The notes under the pieces were generated by a model. That model saw only the letters and a list, made by a program, of their open reading frames with translations. It was not told the origin of the DNA and ran no database searches. From contig DXCM01000021.1 of assembly GCA_019116025.1 (NCBI GenBank), positions 62,001 through 126,000 of the forward strand: a stretch of 64,000 nt of DNA, read 5' to 3'. Position 1 is the first letter of the stretch, and each line of letters opens with the position of its first letter. Positions 26,793 to 36,533 of this stretch are shown here, piece after piece. Source of the DNA: Candidatus Companilactobacillus pullicola (GTDB lineage Bacteria; Bacillota; Bacilli; Lactobacillales; Lactobacillaceae). Position numbers and translations under genes: made by a program.

Positions 26793-26945
26793 CTATTTGG
26801 GCCAAGCTATGTACATCGCTAACAAAACGCTGAACGTACCCATAAAATAAAATATCTTCGACACGACATTACTTTTTACACGGCCGCCAGACATAAAAAG
26901 AAATATGCCCAAAATAAAAATTGCTACCATTATTAAGAAATTCAT
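26793..26945 (-). CDS. Small two-helix membrane protein (50 residues)
   Basis: ATG at 26945 (AGGTGA 6-7 bases upstream), stop TAG at 26793. The translation starts MNFLIMVAIFILGIFLFMSG, has a basic loop GGRVKSNVVSK, and continues with a second hydrophobic stretch YFMGTFSVLLAMYIAWPK. Two membrane helices with a positive loop suggest a real small membrane protein. Family unknown to me. An inverted repeat TTGTTA/TAACAA lies just upstream. Confidence 0.6.
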   Translation of the reverse strand: MNFLIMVAIFILGIFLFMSGGRVKSNVVSKIFYFMGTFSVLLAMYIAWPK

Positions 26946-27037
26946 TCTGTCACCTGTCATTTCTATTGTTAAGTTTCAATAACAAGAACTTTACAAAATA
27001 AATGTGACGAATTAATGAATTTGTTATGTAAATTTAA

Positions 27038-27874
27038 TTACTTATTTCTTTCCCAAAGAAAGTCCTCAATATCATGTAAGACTTTTGGATTCCGTCTTGT
27101 TAAAGCACTGTGTTCTGCTTTTGGACCAGTAAAAAGACGAGCTTGATAAGTCTGGTGAGGTCCTTTGAAAACTCTTCGTAAAGATTTAGCTGAAGAAACA
27201 GGTACTGCCTTGTCGAAATGATCGTTCATGGATAATTGCCCCATGATATTCAGTTCTCGGATATGTAATTTATGAATCGTTGAATCAGGTGCGGTATAGG
27301 TTCTAAAATCTTTCGTTAATTGTGGTGAATAACGCCAATCGTTACGACGATAAATATTGTGATTCAATACTTGCATCGGTGCGGCAATGTTAACTAAAGA
27401 ATCAATTTGAGGTTGATTCTTTCTATTACTGTATTTTTCCAAATAATACATAACGGCGTTATTACCCCAAGAATGAGCCACCGCATTAAATTTTGTAACG
27501 CCATAGTCGCGTTGTAACCTTTTAACAATTGAGTTGATCCATTTGGCTGTCTGATGATAATCTGATTCATGATTATTACCAAATAGAACCTGAATCTCAG
27601 GGTTCTTTGCTGTTTTCGGCCAGTTACCGTCAAAACTTAGTTTACCTTTCGGTGAAACAAAAATTGTTAATGTCCTAGTGGCATAGCCGTCAGCTTGTGA
27701 TTGATCAATTAAGTAATCCATTGAATGTACCGTTCCTCCAAAGCCATGAAAAAACAATGTTGGCACTTGTCGCTTCACGGTACTAGCTGTAACTTCTTGC
27801 TGTGAGCTGGCTCCTGCAATCATTAAACTCACGACAATCAGGCAGAAGCTAATTAATAAATTTCTTTTTTTCAT
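27038..27874 (-). CDS. DUF915 alpha/beta hydrolase, secreted
   Basis: 278 residues from the ATG at 27874 (GGTGAT upstream). Signal peptide at 1-30 (KKRNLLISFCLIVVSLMIAG), then the alpha/beta hydrolase fold: TLFFHGFGG oxyanion region, FNAVAHSWGNNAVMYYL with the nucleophile Ser (GHSMG-like), and an EHSALTRR C-terminal His. This is the DUF915 group common in lactobacilli, probably exported or membrane-anchored esterases of unknown substrate. Monocistronic between terminator-like sequences. Confidence 0.87.
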   Translation of the reverse strand: MKKRNLLISFCLIVVSLMIAGASSQQEVTASTVKRQVPTLFFHGFGGTVHSMDYLIDQSQADGYATRTLTIFVSPKGKLSFDGNWPKTAKNPEIQVLFGNNHESDYHQTAKWINSIVKRLQRDYGVTKFNAVAHSWGNNAVMYYLEKYSNRKNQPQIDSLVNIAAPMQVLNHNIYRRNDWRYSPQLTKDFRTYTAPDSTIHKLHIRELNIMGQLSMNDHFDKAVPVSSAKSLRRVFKGPHQTYQARLFTGPKAEHSALTRRNPKVLHDIEDFLWERNK

Positions 27875-27931
27875 AAATATCACCAATTTGATTTATTATC
27901 AAATTCTAAATCAATTCTGGCTTTAGTCAAT

Positions 27932-27963
27932 AAAAAAACCAACCTCTAATGAGATTGGTTTCT
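27932..27963 (-). terminator. Terminator after the C69 dipeptidase gene
   Basis: AAACCAACCTC and GAGATTGGTTT arms around TAAT, with A and T runs. Confidence 0.85.
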
Positions 27964-27982
27964 GTTTATCAAGCTATAAATA

Positions 27983-29410
27983 CTATAAATTTTGACCCTT
28001 TTCCCAAGTAGTCTTGGATAACATCAAACCTTTTTTAACTAAATCGTTAAACAATTGATGTGTACGCTTTGTAATTTCAGCAGCGGTCTTCATGTTACTT
28101 GATGTCAAAAATGTTGAAACATCGCTATTAAATCCGTCAATCACTTCATCGGTAACATCGATTCTTTGACGAGCATATGATTGACAAGCATCTAAATATG
28201 CATGAACCATATCAGAATATTCATGATAATGTGGTTCGATCATAACGGATAGAGTCTTCTCTAGCCAATACATATTATCAACTGAAACTTCATTAGTTGT
28301 ATTCTTATAATCTTCAGGAGTATCAGTAATATTTGTATAGAATGGTACGTATGGGCTATAGGCAAAGAAGCCTAATGCTAACCATTGAATGGCAGCGTGG
28401 TTATCATCAACATCATTTCTAATTTGTAAAATTGATGAAGCTTGATTACGATCCATCGCAATAGAACGGAATTGACGTTGTTCGTCGGCTGTTCCTGAAG
28501 CAAATGTTCCAAATGGATCATACTTTGTACCGTTATAGTGTGATGACAAGAAGTACTCAACATCTTCGATAGCCAATTTCTTACTTGGTTTTCTAACCAT
28601 AGGCATCTTTTGAGAAGTAGGATCTTGTTCAATCTCAGGGTTAAACAATTTTTGACCATACCATGTACGTGGAGTGTTGTAATAAGCATCAGCTTCACTT
28701 TGTGTTCCAAAGATTTCACGGAAATTAAAGTGACCTGGATTTGGATTCAAATGATGCTTTTCAACGAATTCTACTAAGTCAGTCGCAATCAAATAATTAT
28801 CAGGGTCGCTGACATCGACTTCTTCCATAACAGTTTGATTAGGAACGATAGCATAAGCATCATCTGGCAAGCGCATAGCACCCCAATGGTGTCCACCAGC
28901 TGTTTCTAAAAGCCAAACTTCATTTTTATCATTAAAGGCGATACTATTTGATTCTCCAGTACCATATTCTTCAAGTAATTCCCCTAAACGAAGTACACCT
29001 TCCTTAGCTGTCTTTATGTATGGCAATACCAAAGTCAACATAGCTTCCTCATCGACACCATCATGAACCAATGGGTCATAACCTAAAACACGAGCATTTG
29101 TAGCTGTAGTTTCAGTTGAACTCATACCAACGTTGAACTCGTTGATACCAGCTTCTTCATATTGTCCATCGCTTTGATCAGCTTGTGGAGTTGCTGTATA
29201 GCGATAAGCATGATCAGGTAGCGGAACTTTTACACCTGTCGTCTTAGAAAGATAAAATGCATTTTCTTGATCTTTAGCAGCGTGTGCGACAAATTTAATC
29301 GGATTAATTGGGCCATAGCCATCCTCATTACGGGCAACTATAGTGGAACCATCCATACTAGCGGCTTTACCAACTAGAATTTCAGTACAATCGGAACTTG
29401 GATTTTTCAT
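27983..29410 (-). CDS. C69-family dipeptidase (PepD type)
   Basis: 475 residues. An Ntn-hydrolase of peptidase family C69; the nucleophile Cys is at position 8 (SSDCTEILVGKAAS), so only a few residues would be removed or left uncut. Family stretches are MDGSTIVARNEDGYGP, NEFNVGMSSTET and NSIAFNDKNEVWLLETAGGHHWGA. It cleaves a broad range of dipeptides in the cytoplasm, part of the peptide-based nitrogen supply of lactic acid bacteria. Lactobacilli usually hold several paralogues. Own promoter and terminator. Confidence 0.9.
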   Translation of the reverse strand: MKNPSSDCTEILVGKAASMDGSTIVARNEDGYGPINPIKFVAHAAKDQENAFYLSKTTGVKVPLPDHAYRYTATPQADQSDGQYEEAGINEFNVGMSSTETTATNARVLGYDPLVHDGVDEEAMLTLVLPYIKTAKEGVLRLGELLEEYGTGESNSIAFNDKNEVWLLETAGGHHWGAMRLPDDAYAIVPNQTVMEEVDVSDPDNYLIATDLVEFVEKHHLNPNPGHFNFREIFGTQSEADAYYNTPRTWYGQKLFNPEIEQDPTSQKMPMVRKPSKKLAIEDVEYFLSSHYNGTKYDPFGTFASGTADEQRQFRSIAMDRNQASSILQIRNDVDDNHAAIQWLALGFFAYSPYVPFYTNITDTPEDYKNTTNEVSVDNMYWLEKTLSVMIEPHYHEYSDMVHAYLDACQSYARQRIDVTDEVIDGFNSDVSTFLTSSNMKTAAEITKRTHQLFNDLVKKGLMLSKTTWEKGQNL

Positions 29411-29490
29411 TTCGTTCCCTCCCTTATATAAAACCAGTATAGGATTAAAGTTTGGTTTAATCTAGAGGGGTTATTAGAAAAATTATAATA

Positions 29491-29523
29491 AAAAGACCAC
29501 TTTTCATTTTGAAAGTGATCTTT
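29491..29523 (-). terminator. Terminator of the fructose-family PTS operon
   Basis: AAAGACCACTTTTCA and TGAAAGTGATCTTT arms (one mismatch) with flanking A/T runs, after the EIIC stop. Confidence 0.7.
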
Positions 29524-29534
29524 AATTTAATTAT

Positions 29535-30972
29535 TTAATCTAGATTAGCCTTACCCTTTTTTACAGCTCTATTCTGTAGAACAGTCATAACAACTACTCC
29601 AGCTGTTACTCCGATAACAATTGCTAATAAGAATAACAATAAATTATTAGTAGCACCTAAGACACCAACGATAGGACCACCATGAGGAACAACATCAGTA
29701 ATCTTAAAGATAGCACCCATAGCACCAGCAACAGCTGATCCAATCAAAATACTTGGGAAAACTCGTTTTGGATTAGCTGTGGCTGAAGGAATAGTTCCTT
29801 CAGTAATACCAATTAATCCCATTAAAACGGCTGGCAATGCTGCAGATTTTTCATCCTTACTGTAATTTTTACCATTGATCAATGTAGAAATACCAACTGT
29901 CAATGGAGGTACAGCAACGCAACATGCAACCATTCCCATAATTTGCGGAGTATTAGCCGTTATTGAAGCGACACCGAATAAGAAAGCAACTTTGTTAATA
30001 GGGCCACCCATATCTGATGCAACCATCAAACCAATAATTCCTCCTAGTAGGATACTTGTTGATGGATTAGCTGATAATGATTTTAGCATTGCCTCTAGTG
30101 CAGTCATTAACCAAGAAATTGGACCACCTAATAGATAAATAAAGGCACCTGATAAAATTGCCGTTCCTAATAATGGAATAACAAAGATTGGCATAATAGG
30201 ACGAAGATCCTTTGGTATCTTCCAAGTATTAATCCATTTAACTAAATAACCACCTGCAAAACCAATAAGAATAGCACCTAAGAATCCAGTACCTGCTTTA
30301 GTTCCCAAAATATCAGGACTATTTGAAACTAAAGCACTGATCATAACAGGTGCCAATGCAGCTCTTCCGGCAATAGCATCAGCAATATATCCTGCCAAAA
30401 TAGGAATCATTAATGTAAATCCTAAAGTACCAACTTGGTTCATAGCTGACCAAAACAGTACCCTTAGGAATTACCATCCCTGAACTTGTTGGATGTCCTC
30501 CGAAAGCAATTGATAAAGCAATAAATAAACCACCAACAACTACGAATGGAATCATGTGTGAAACACCGTTTAATAATTGCTTAACTAATGGATTTTGTTG
30601 ACCCTTAGATGTCTCACTCTTTTCAGTCTCTTCTTCTTGAGCATTAGCTTTAGTGTGATAAACAGGAGCATTCTCATATTGTTCAATGAGAGATTTTGCA
30701 TCCTTGATTGCTGAAGTTGTATCCCCAAATACAACTTTCTGTCCGTCAAATCTTTCAATATCATCAACGGCAACATCGGCACCGAATACTATAGCATCAG
30801 CATTTACAATTTCCTCACGAGTCAATGTATTCTCAGTACCGGAAGCACCCTCTGTTTCAATTTTTACTGTATCATAACCTAACTTTTTTGCTGCTTGTTC
30901 CAGTTTTTCGGCTGCCATATAAGTATGAGCAATCCCTACTGGACACTTTGTAACACCAACTAAAGTAGTCAT
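29535..30972 (-). pseudogene. Fructose-family PTS EIIBC gene with one frameshift
   Basis: The 5' part (from 30972) encodes EIIB (TTLVGVTKCPVGIAHTYMAA, phosphorylated Cys near 9) and the first helices of EIIC. The frame is lost near 30450-30460 inside GGTACTGTTTTGGTC, and the rest of EIIC (AMNQVGTLGFTLMIPILAGY ... to 29535) continues in another frame. Removing one base gives ...PKGT-FW-SAMNQVGTLGF, the normal family sequence, so a single inserted base (or two missing bases) explains it. Operon partners EIIA and the PRD regulator are intact. It may be a true recent inactivation or a sequence error at the T run. EIIC about 315 residues, with LMVASDMGGPINKVAF and TEGTIP motifs intact. Confidence 0.85.
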
Positions 30973-30986
30973 CTGTAGTCCCCCTT

Positions 30987-31451
30987 TTATTGATTAATAA
31001 TATTACCTACAATATTGAATAATTCATCACCATTTGATAGATTATTCTGAATATTTTTAACAAATTCCTCTTTCATTAAATTGCGTGACAGTTGTGACAA
31101 CATTTTAAGATGAACATTATTTTCACCATTTTCAGGTGTTAATAAAACAAATGCTGCTTTAACGCCTTCTCCATCTAATGATTCCCATTCAATAGGATCA
31201 GTAAAAGTAATTACGCCAACTTTAGGATCATCCAATGATTTTAAGGTTGCATGAGGAATAGCAAGACCATCAGTAAAACCGGTTGTACCTTCCTCTTCAC
31301 GCTTTAATAATCCTTTTTCCAATTCTTTCTTCGATAATCCCATTGGCTCAGAAAGCAATTCTGAAATTTTATTCAGTGCTTCTTTTTTCTCCCTTTTTTC
31401 AATAGAAATATCAGTATATATATAATTACGTTTTAAAATTTTGTTATCCAA
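30987..31451 (-). CDS. PTS EIIA, fructose/mannitol family
   Basis: About 154 residues from a TTG at 31451, 6 bases after AGGAGG. The phosphorylated His is in TDGLAIPHATLKSLDDPKVG near 75. The stretch LLTPENGENNVHLKMLSQLS is typical of FruA/MtlF EIIA. It overlaps the stop of the PRD regulator by 8 bases and precedes the EIIBC gene, so the operon is regulator-EIIA-EIIBC. It delivers phosphate to the EIIB domain encoded downstream. Confidence 0.88.
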   Translation of the reverse strand: MDNKILKRNYIYTDISIEKREKKEALNKISELLSEPMGLSKKELEKGLLKREEEGTTGFTDGLAIPHATLKSLDDPKVGVITFTDPIEWESLDGEGVKAAFVLLTPENGENNVHLKMLSQLSRNLMKEEFVKNIQNNLSNGDELFNIVGNIINQ

Positions 31452-33327
31452 AATTATCCTCCTCAAAGTATTTTAAAAATCCATTTATGTCTTGGGCGTT
31501 TATAAGATTATTAATTATCTTTTTACTTTCGACAATTTTATTAAGTTCATGATAGATACTTTTCATTTGGGAGGCATCTATACCCTTTAACCCCATGAAA
31601 AATGCTATGTGAACTTCATCTCCCAACCATTCAATACCTTTCCTTGATCTAATAACCCCAATAAAGGGTTTCTTTATATGGTCTGTAGTTCCATGTGGTA
31701 ATGCCATACCATCCATAGCCGTACTTGATAATTTTTCTCTCACAATTGCTGAGTCAAATATTTCATCATCTGTATAACCATACTTTATAGTCTGTTCAGT
31801 TAACTCCAAAAGAGAACTTTTATAGTCACTACCCGGAGATTCCACCGTTACTATCAAATTTGGATTAATTAAATTTTCGAGTAGATTCTTAGAATTATTA
31901 GGATTTTCTACCTGTCTTATTAATTCCAAAATTTTATTTTTATCTTCTTTAGTTAAAAAAGGTGATACGAAGGCATACGGTTTATTTACTTCGGTCAACG
32001 GAACTGTAGATATTACAATATCAGAATCAATTTTTTCAGATGCTAATTCATGAGTTACCTTTACGGAATCCACACTTATGACATCGCTCATCTCTTGTTC
32101 AATCTTTCCTTCCAAAAATCTAGAAGTTCCAATTCCAGTATTACAAACAATCGTTGCAGTAATTTTTTTATTTATTACACCTTTTCTATCATTCAATGAT
32201 GCAAAATACATACCCATCAAAGCTATCTCATCATCGTTGAAGCTGACATTAAATTCTTTATTTATTTTTTCAGATAGTCTCAAAGCATCCTCGAATGAAA
32301 CAGGATAAGACTTTTTGAAATTATAAGTATAAGGATTGATTATTTTCATTCCAAAATGAATTCTTTTAATTGATAAGGAGATATGTTTACTTAATCCTTC
32401 TAAAAATTGATTATCATAAATGTTTACTCGTTTATCTTTACCGATAATAATTTTCTTTATTTTGGAAATCTCATTCTCATTGTCAAAAGAGAGCCTCATA
32501 TTGTTCTCCGATTTTATTAAAATCATAAAATTATTCAAGAAACTTTTTTGATCATTCTTAAATTGATAATTGAATTTCTTTTCAAATTCATCGGATAACT
32601 CAATTGTTTCTTCTTCGAAGGAATCAAAAGCATCATCTAAATTATTAACTTTTACAATATCTTTAGAATTACTAAATAACGTATATTGAATCAGTAAATA
32701 GATTACTAAAGAAGTGTACTCATACTCTGTAGTTCGAAATTGAGACTTCATCAAAAAACTATCTACAAATCTAAATATTCTTTTGGCATCATCCTCATTG
32801 AAAAAGTTTTTAAGTATCGGTGGAAATACGACGTTCTTATCGTCACTTTGATTAATGTTATCCCCCCAGTAATCATGAAAAACATAAATCATAAAGGCAT
32901 ATAGGTAATCTTTAGACATTAGTAGTCTCAAGGTTCCATAGTCATTGACCAACTTGCCGTTATTATCAGCAATGAATTTTCTGACCCATAATAAATCATT
33001 TTCGATTGTTCTCTGACTAACAAAGAGCTTATCAACTAATTCAGAAATACTAGTTACATTCTTTTTGAACAAAAGTGATGAAAGAATAAACATTCTTCGA
33101 TCTTTTGGAGTAATTGGATGCCATTCACTATTTCTCTCCAATATCTTTAACAAGTATCCTTCATCTCCTGAAAAGTAAATCCCTCTCTGTCTACTTCTTA
33201 CTAAACGAATGTCTTTATTCAGAGATTCTACAAACGAATCAACATTTGATAAATTTTTAGAAACTGTGGGTTTGGATATATCGAACTTCCTTTCCAAATC
33301 AGAATAGTGAACAATATTTTGATTCAA
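31444..33327 (-). CDS. BglG/MtlR-type PRD transcriptional regulator with EIIA domain
   Basis: At least 627 residues. Order: two N-terminal helix-turn-helix parts (FDISKPTVSKNLSNVDSFV; NVTSISELVDKLFVSQRTIE), PRD domains (about 170-370, HISLSIKRIHFGMKI and YPVSFEDALRLSEKI), an EIIB-like segment (TATIVCNTGIGTSRFLE) and a C-terminal EIIA (SSTAMDGMALPHGTTDHIKK with the His). It is a phosphorylation-controlled activator of the PTS operon. The best canonical start is TTG 33327, without a ribosome site. In-frame sequence upstream (ITNLEIAISKYIL) looks like the true N-terminus, with GGAAGGGGG before an ATT at 33366; a rare start codon is possible. Confidence 0.85.
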   Translation of the reverse strand: MNQNIVHYSDLERKFDISKPTVSKNLSNVDSFVESLNKDIRLVRSRQRGIYFSGDEGYLLKILERNSEWHPITPKDRRMFILSSLLFKKNVTSISELVDKLFVSQRTIENDLLWVRKFIADNNGKLVNDYGTLRLLMSKDYLYAFMIYVFHDYWGDNINQSDDKNVVFPPILKNFFNEDDAKRIFRFVDSFLMKSQFRTTEYEYTSLVIYLLIQYTLFSNSKDIVKVNNLDDAFDSFEEETIELSDEFEKKFNYQFKNDQKSFLNNFMILIKSENNMRLSFDNENEISKIKKIIIGKDKRVNIYDNQFLEGLSKHISLSIKRIHFGMKIINPYTYNFKKSYPVSFEDALRLSEKINKEFNVSFNDDEIALMGMYFASLNDRKGVINKKITATIVCNTGIGTSRFLEGKIEQEMSDVISVDSVKVTHELASEKIDSDIVISTVPLTEVNKPYAFVSPFLTKEDKNKILELIRQVENPNNSKNLLENLINPNLIVTVESPGSDYKSSLLELTEQTIKYGYTDDEIFDSAIVREKLSSTAMDGMALPHGTTDHIKKPFIGVIRSRKGIEWLGDEVHIAFFMGLKGIDASQMKSIYHELNKIVESKKIINNLINAQDINGFLKYFEEDNFG

Positions 33328-33503
33328 AATATATTTACTAATAGCAATTTCTAAATTCGTTATAATTGTTTTTTCCCCCTTCCATCAGCATTGATAGCCC
33401 TTACATTTATATAATATACAGGCTTATTCCTTTCTTTCACCGCAACACTTTTTAATGATACACGGTAAAGTTGTTTCGGTTAACGAATATTTACTGGCAC
33501 AAA

Positions 33504-33536
33504 AAGAGAGTCCCTAAACTAATTGGGACTCTCTAT
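33504..33536. terminator. Terminator after gntP
   Basis: AGAGAGTCCC and GGGACTCTCT arms, 10-base loop, with A run on the left serving the minus-strand gluconate operon. Confidence 0.8.
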
Positions 33537-33547
33537 TAACATTTTAT

Positions 33548-34900
33548 TTAAACAAACAAGCTCAAAATCATGACACAAACAATACCAACAATGGAAATCA
33601 AACTTTCCAATACAGTCCAAGTTAACAAAGTTTCCTTAACGGTTAAGTCGAAATACTCCTTAAACATCCAGAAACCGGCATCGTTAACATGTGAAGCAGC
33701 CAATGAACCAGCGCCAACGGCTAGAACCATTAAGGCTGGATTTACTCCGGCTGAAGTCATCAATGGTAAAACTAATCCGGCAGCTGTTAAGGAAGCAACG
33801 GTTGCTGAACCTAGTGCAACTCTTAGGACAACAGCAATCAGCCAACCTAAGATCAACGGTGAAATATTAACGCCAGTGAATAATTTCATAACGGCGTCAC
33901 CAACACCACCATCAATTAGGACTTGTTTGAAGGCACCGCCACCACCAATTACTAGTAGTAACATAGCGATTGATTTAACGGCATCTTCAAGACTTTTCAT
34001 GATTTCTGGGGTCTTAAATCTTCTTGCCCAACCCATGGTATACATGGCTACTAATAACGAGATTGTCATAGTAATAGCTGGTGTACCGATGAAGGCAATG
34101 ATTGAATCTAATAGACTGGGGTTCTTAGGAACTGATCCACCGTTGAACAACAATTGATAAACCGTTGTAATAGCCATCAAGATAACGGGGAACAATGAGG
34201 TTAGAACACTAATACCAAATCCTGGTGTATCTTCCAATTGAAACTTCTTTTGTGGTCCTAAAGCAGTCAAATTACCTTTACGACTAAATGCCTTAGGAAC
34301 CAATTTTTCAGCGATCTTTGTATAAACGGGACCAGCAATAATAACAGATGGTATTGCGACAATTATTCCGTAAAGCAAGACATGTCCAGCATTGGCGCTT
34401 AAAACAGCACTAATTGCAGTTGGTGCAGGATGTGGTGGTAAGAATCCATGCGTTACAGAAAGTGCAGCGGCCATGGGAATTCCTAAATAAAGAATAGAAA
34501 CTCCTGCTTCAACGGCAATAGCGAAGACGATAGGAATCAAAAGAACCATCCCTACTTCAAAGAACAATGCAATTCCGATAATGAATGATGCCAAAACAAT
34601 TGCTAGCTGCAATCTTTTTTTACCAAATTTTTGAATCAAAGTGTGTGAAATTCGATAGGCACCACCGGCATCGGCAACCAGTCGGCCTAACATTGCACCG
34701 AATCCAAAGACGATCGACAATTCACCTAATTGTCCACCAATCCCGTTTTGAATACTTGTGGCAATTTTTGTCATTGGAATTCCTAGTCCGATCCCAACAG
34801 CAATAGAAGTAATAATCAATGAAACAAAGGTATTAAGTTTCATTTTAATAATTAAAAATAGTAGAAAGGCTACACCTAAAATTAATACTAAGAAAGCCAT
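33548..34900 (-). CDS. gntP: Gluconate permease GntP, copy 1
   Basis: 450 residues, twelve or more helices, of the GntP family of gluconate:H+ symporters. Typical sequence: GIPMTKIATSIQNGIGGQLG, FGAMLGRLVADAGGAYRISH, THGFLPPHPAPTAI near 150 and the C-terminal HVNDAGFWMFKEYF. It is downstream of gntK with a GC-rich stem-loop between (34947-34970) that probably reduces or stabilises transcription. A highly similar copy is at 40556. Operon gnd-gntK-gntP imports and phosphorylates gluconate. Confidence 0.93.
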   Translation of the reverse strand: MAFLVLILGVAFLLFLIIKMKLNTFVSLIITSIAVGIGLGIPMTKIATSIQNGIGGQLGELSIVFGFGAMLGRLVADAGGAYRISHTLIQKFGKKRLQLAIVLASFIIGIALFFEVGMVLLIPIVFAIAVEAGVSILYLGIPMAAALSVTHGFLPPHPAPTAISAVLSANAGHVLLYGIIVAIPSVIIAGPVYTKIAEKLVPKAFSRKGNLTALGPQKKFQLEDTPGFGISVLTSLFPVILMAITTVYQLLFNGGSVPKNPSLLDSIIAFIGTPAITMTISLLVAMYTMGWARRFKTPEIMKSLEDAVKSIAMLLLVIGGGGAFKQVLIDGGVGDAVMKLFTGVNISPLILGWLIAVVLRVALGSATVASLTAAGLVLPLMTSAGVNPALMVLAVGAGSLAASHVNDAGFWMFKEYFDLTVKETLLTWTVLESLISIVGIVCVMILSLFV

Positions 34901-34946
34901 ATTAGTCTCCTCCTCTTTTGTTACCGCTTACAACAAGTTCATGAAG

Positions 34947-34970
34947 AAAAGTGCGATTGCGCGCACTTTT
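34947..34970 (-). terminator. Stem-loop between gntK and gntP (copy 1)
   Basis: AAAAGTGCG and CGCACTTTT arms. A similar hairpin (AAGTGCG/CGCACTT) is at the same place in the second pair (41940-41962), which suggests a maintained intra-operon attenuator. Confidence 0.65.
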
Positions 34971-36506
34971 TTATTTTACGTGTTTCTTTTGAAATTCAGC
35001 AATACTCTTATATTCTGGTTCCAAAACTCTTGATACTCTGATCCAGATTGGCAATAATTCACGATAAACTTCGAAGTTTTCCTTGTTTGGTTTGTGAACA
35101 TCAGTCACACCAACCATATCTTTCACAGCTGATAAGTCATCAATATAACCTAGTGAATACATCCCTAGAACAGCTGCTCCTAAACATGAGCTTTCAAAAC
35201 TTTCGGGAATTGTTACATCCTGTTCAAAGATATCAGCTAACATTTGTCTCCATAGAGCTGAACGAGCAAAGCCACCTGTTGCTTGAATACTCTTTGGTTT
35301 GCCAGCAACTCCTTCGATCATCAACATAACGAGATAAAGGTTGTAGACAATACCTTCAAGAGCTGCTCTAACCATATGCGCTCTGGTATGTTTTCTAGTT
35401 AAGCCAAAGAATGAACCTCTGGCATAAGCATCCCAAATTGGAGCTCTTTCACCACCTAGATAAGGATGGAACAACAATCCATCTGATCCAGCGGGAATCT
35501 TTTCGGCAATTTGTGTCAAGATATCATAAGTAGAAACTTGCATCTGTTCAGCAGTGATCTTTTCTGGTGCAAACAGTTGATCTCTTACCCAGCGGAAGAC
35601 AATGCCTCCATTGTTAACTGGACCACCAACGACCCATTTATCTTTTGTCAAAGCGTAACAGAACAATCTACCATTAGGATCAACAACTGGTTTATCAACG
35701 ACAACTCTGACGGCACCACTAGTTCCGATCGTAACGGCAACAACGCCGGGTTCAATCGCATTAACACCAAGATTTGATAAGACTCCATCGCTGGCACCAA
35801 AGACAAATGGAATATCCTTGCTAATTCCCAAAATTTTACCGTAATTTGAATTGATACCTGTAATCGTATCAGTTGGTTCTACTAATTCTGGCAACTGTTC
35901 TTCAGTAATTCCGAGGAGATCTAAAGCTTGTGGTTCCCATTTTAATTTAAAGATGTTGAACATTCCGGTTGCCGAAGCAATTGAATATTCCATCTTATAA
36001 GTTCCAAATAATCTGAAGAAAATATAAGTTTTAAGATCAATAAATTTCTTTGTTTTATTGAATAATTCTGGTTTCTCATTCTTGATCCATAAAATTTTTG
36101 ATAGCGGTGCCATTGGATGAATTGGTGTTCCTGTCTTAGCGTAAATTTCTGCTCCAATGCCATTTTCCTTTAGCTCTTCACTATATTTAGCAGCACGATT
36201 GTCGGCCCAAGTAATGGCACGTGTTAATGGTTGATCATCTTTATCCATCAAAATCAAACTGTGCATCGCTGATGAGAATGAAACTCCCTTTAACTCACCT
36301 TTTTGAACTTTACCTTTACGAATTACTTGTCCCAAAACTTCGATCACAGCATCAAAAATATCATCAGGATCTTCTTCGGCCATATCTGGTACATCTTGAT
36401 ACAATTGATAGCCGCTATCTGCATGAGCAATAACTTTACCCTTCATATCGTACAAAACACTCTTAGTACTGGTTGTTCCAATATCAACGCCAATCATGTA
36501 TTCCAT
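34971..36506 (-). CDS. gntK: Gluconokinase, FGGY family, copy 1
   Basis: 511 residues. The N-terminus MEYMIGVDIGTTSTKSVLYD is the phosphate-binding loop of FGGY kinases. Further motifs are SSAMHSLILMD, RAITWADNRAA, and the C-terminal signature IQATGGFARSALWRQMLADI near 410. It phosphorylates gluconate to 6-phosphogluconate in the cytoplasm, using ATP. It follows gnd by 27 bases. The second copy at 41966 is highly similar. Confidence 0.94.
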   Translation of the reverse strand: MEYMIGVDIGTTSTKSVLYDMKGKVIAHADSGYQLYQDVPDMAEEDPDDIFDAVIEVLGQVIRKGKVQKGELKGVSFSSAMHSLILMDKDDQPLTRAITWADNRAAKYSEELKENGIGAEIYAKTGTPIHPMAPLSKILWIKNEKPELFNKTKKFIDLKTYIFFRLFGTYKMEYSIASATGMFNIFKLKWEPQALDLLGITEEQLPELVEPTDTITGINSNYGKILGISKDIPFVFGASDGVLSNLGVNAIEPGVVAVTIGTSGAVRVVVDKPVVDPNGRLFCYALTKDKWVVGGPVNNGGIVFRWVRDQLFAPEKITAEQMQVSTYDILTQIAEKIPAGSDGLLFHPYLGGERAPIWDAYARGSFFGLTRKHTRAHMVRAALEGIVYNLYLVMLMIEGVAGKPKSIQATGGFARSALWRQMLADIFEQDVTIPESFESSCLGAAVLGMYSLGYIDDLSAVKDMVGVTDVHKPNKENFEVYRELLPIWIRVSRVLEPEYKSIAEFQKKHVK

Positions 36507-36533
36507 AATTAAACTCCTTACATCAACTCAAGA

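Noticed and set aside
33480..33512. TGGCAC near the PRD regulator as a sigma-54 promoter
   Set aside because: The GC half of the -24/-12 consensus (TTGC) is missing at the right distance and the strand is opposite to the regulator operon.
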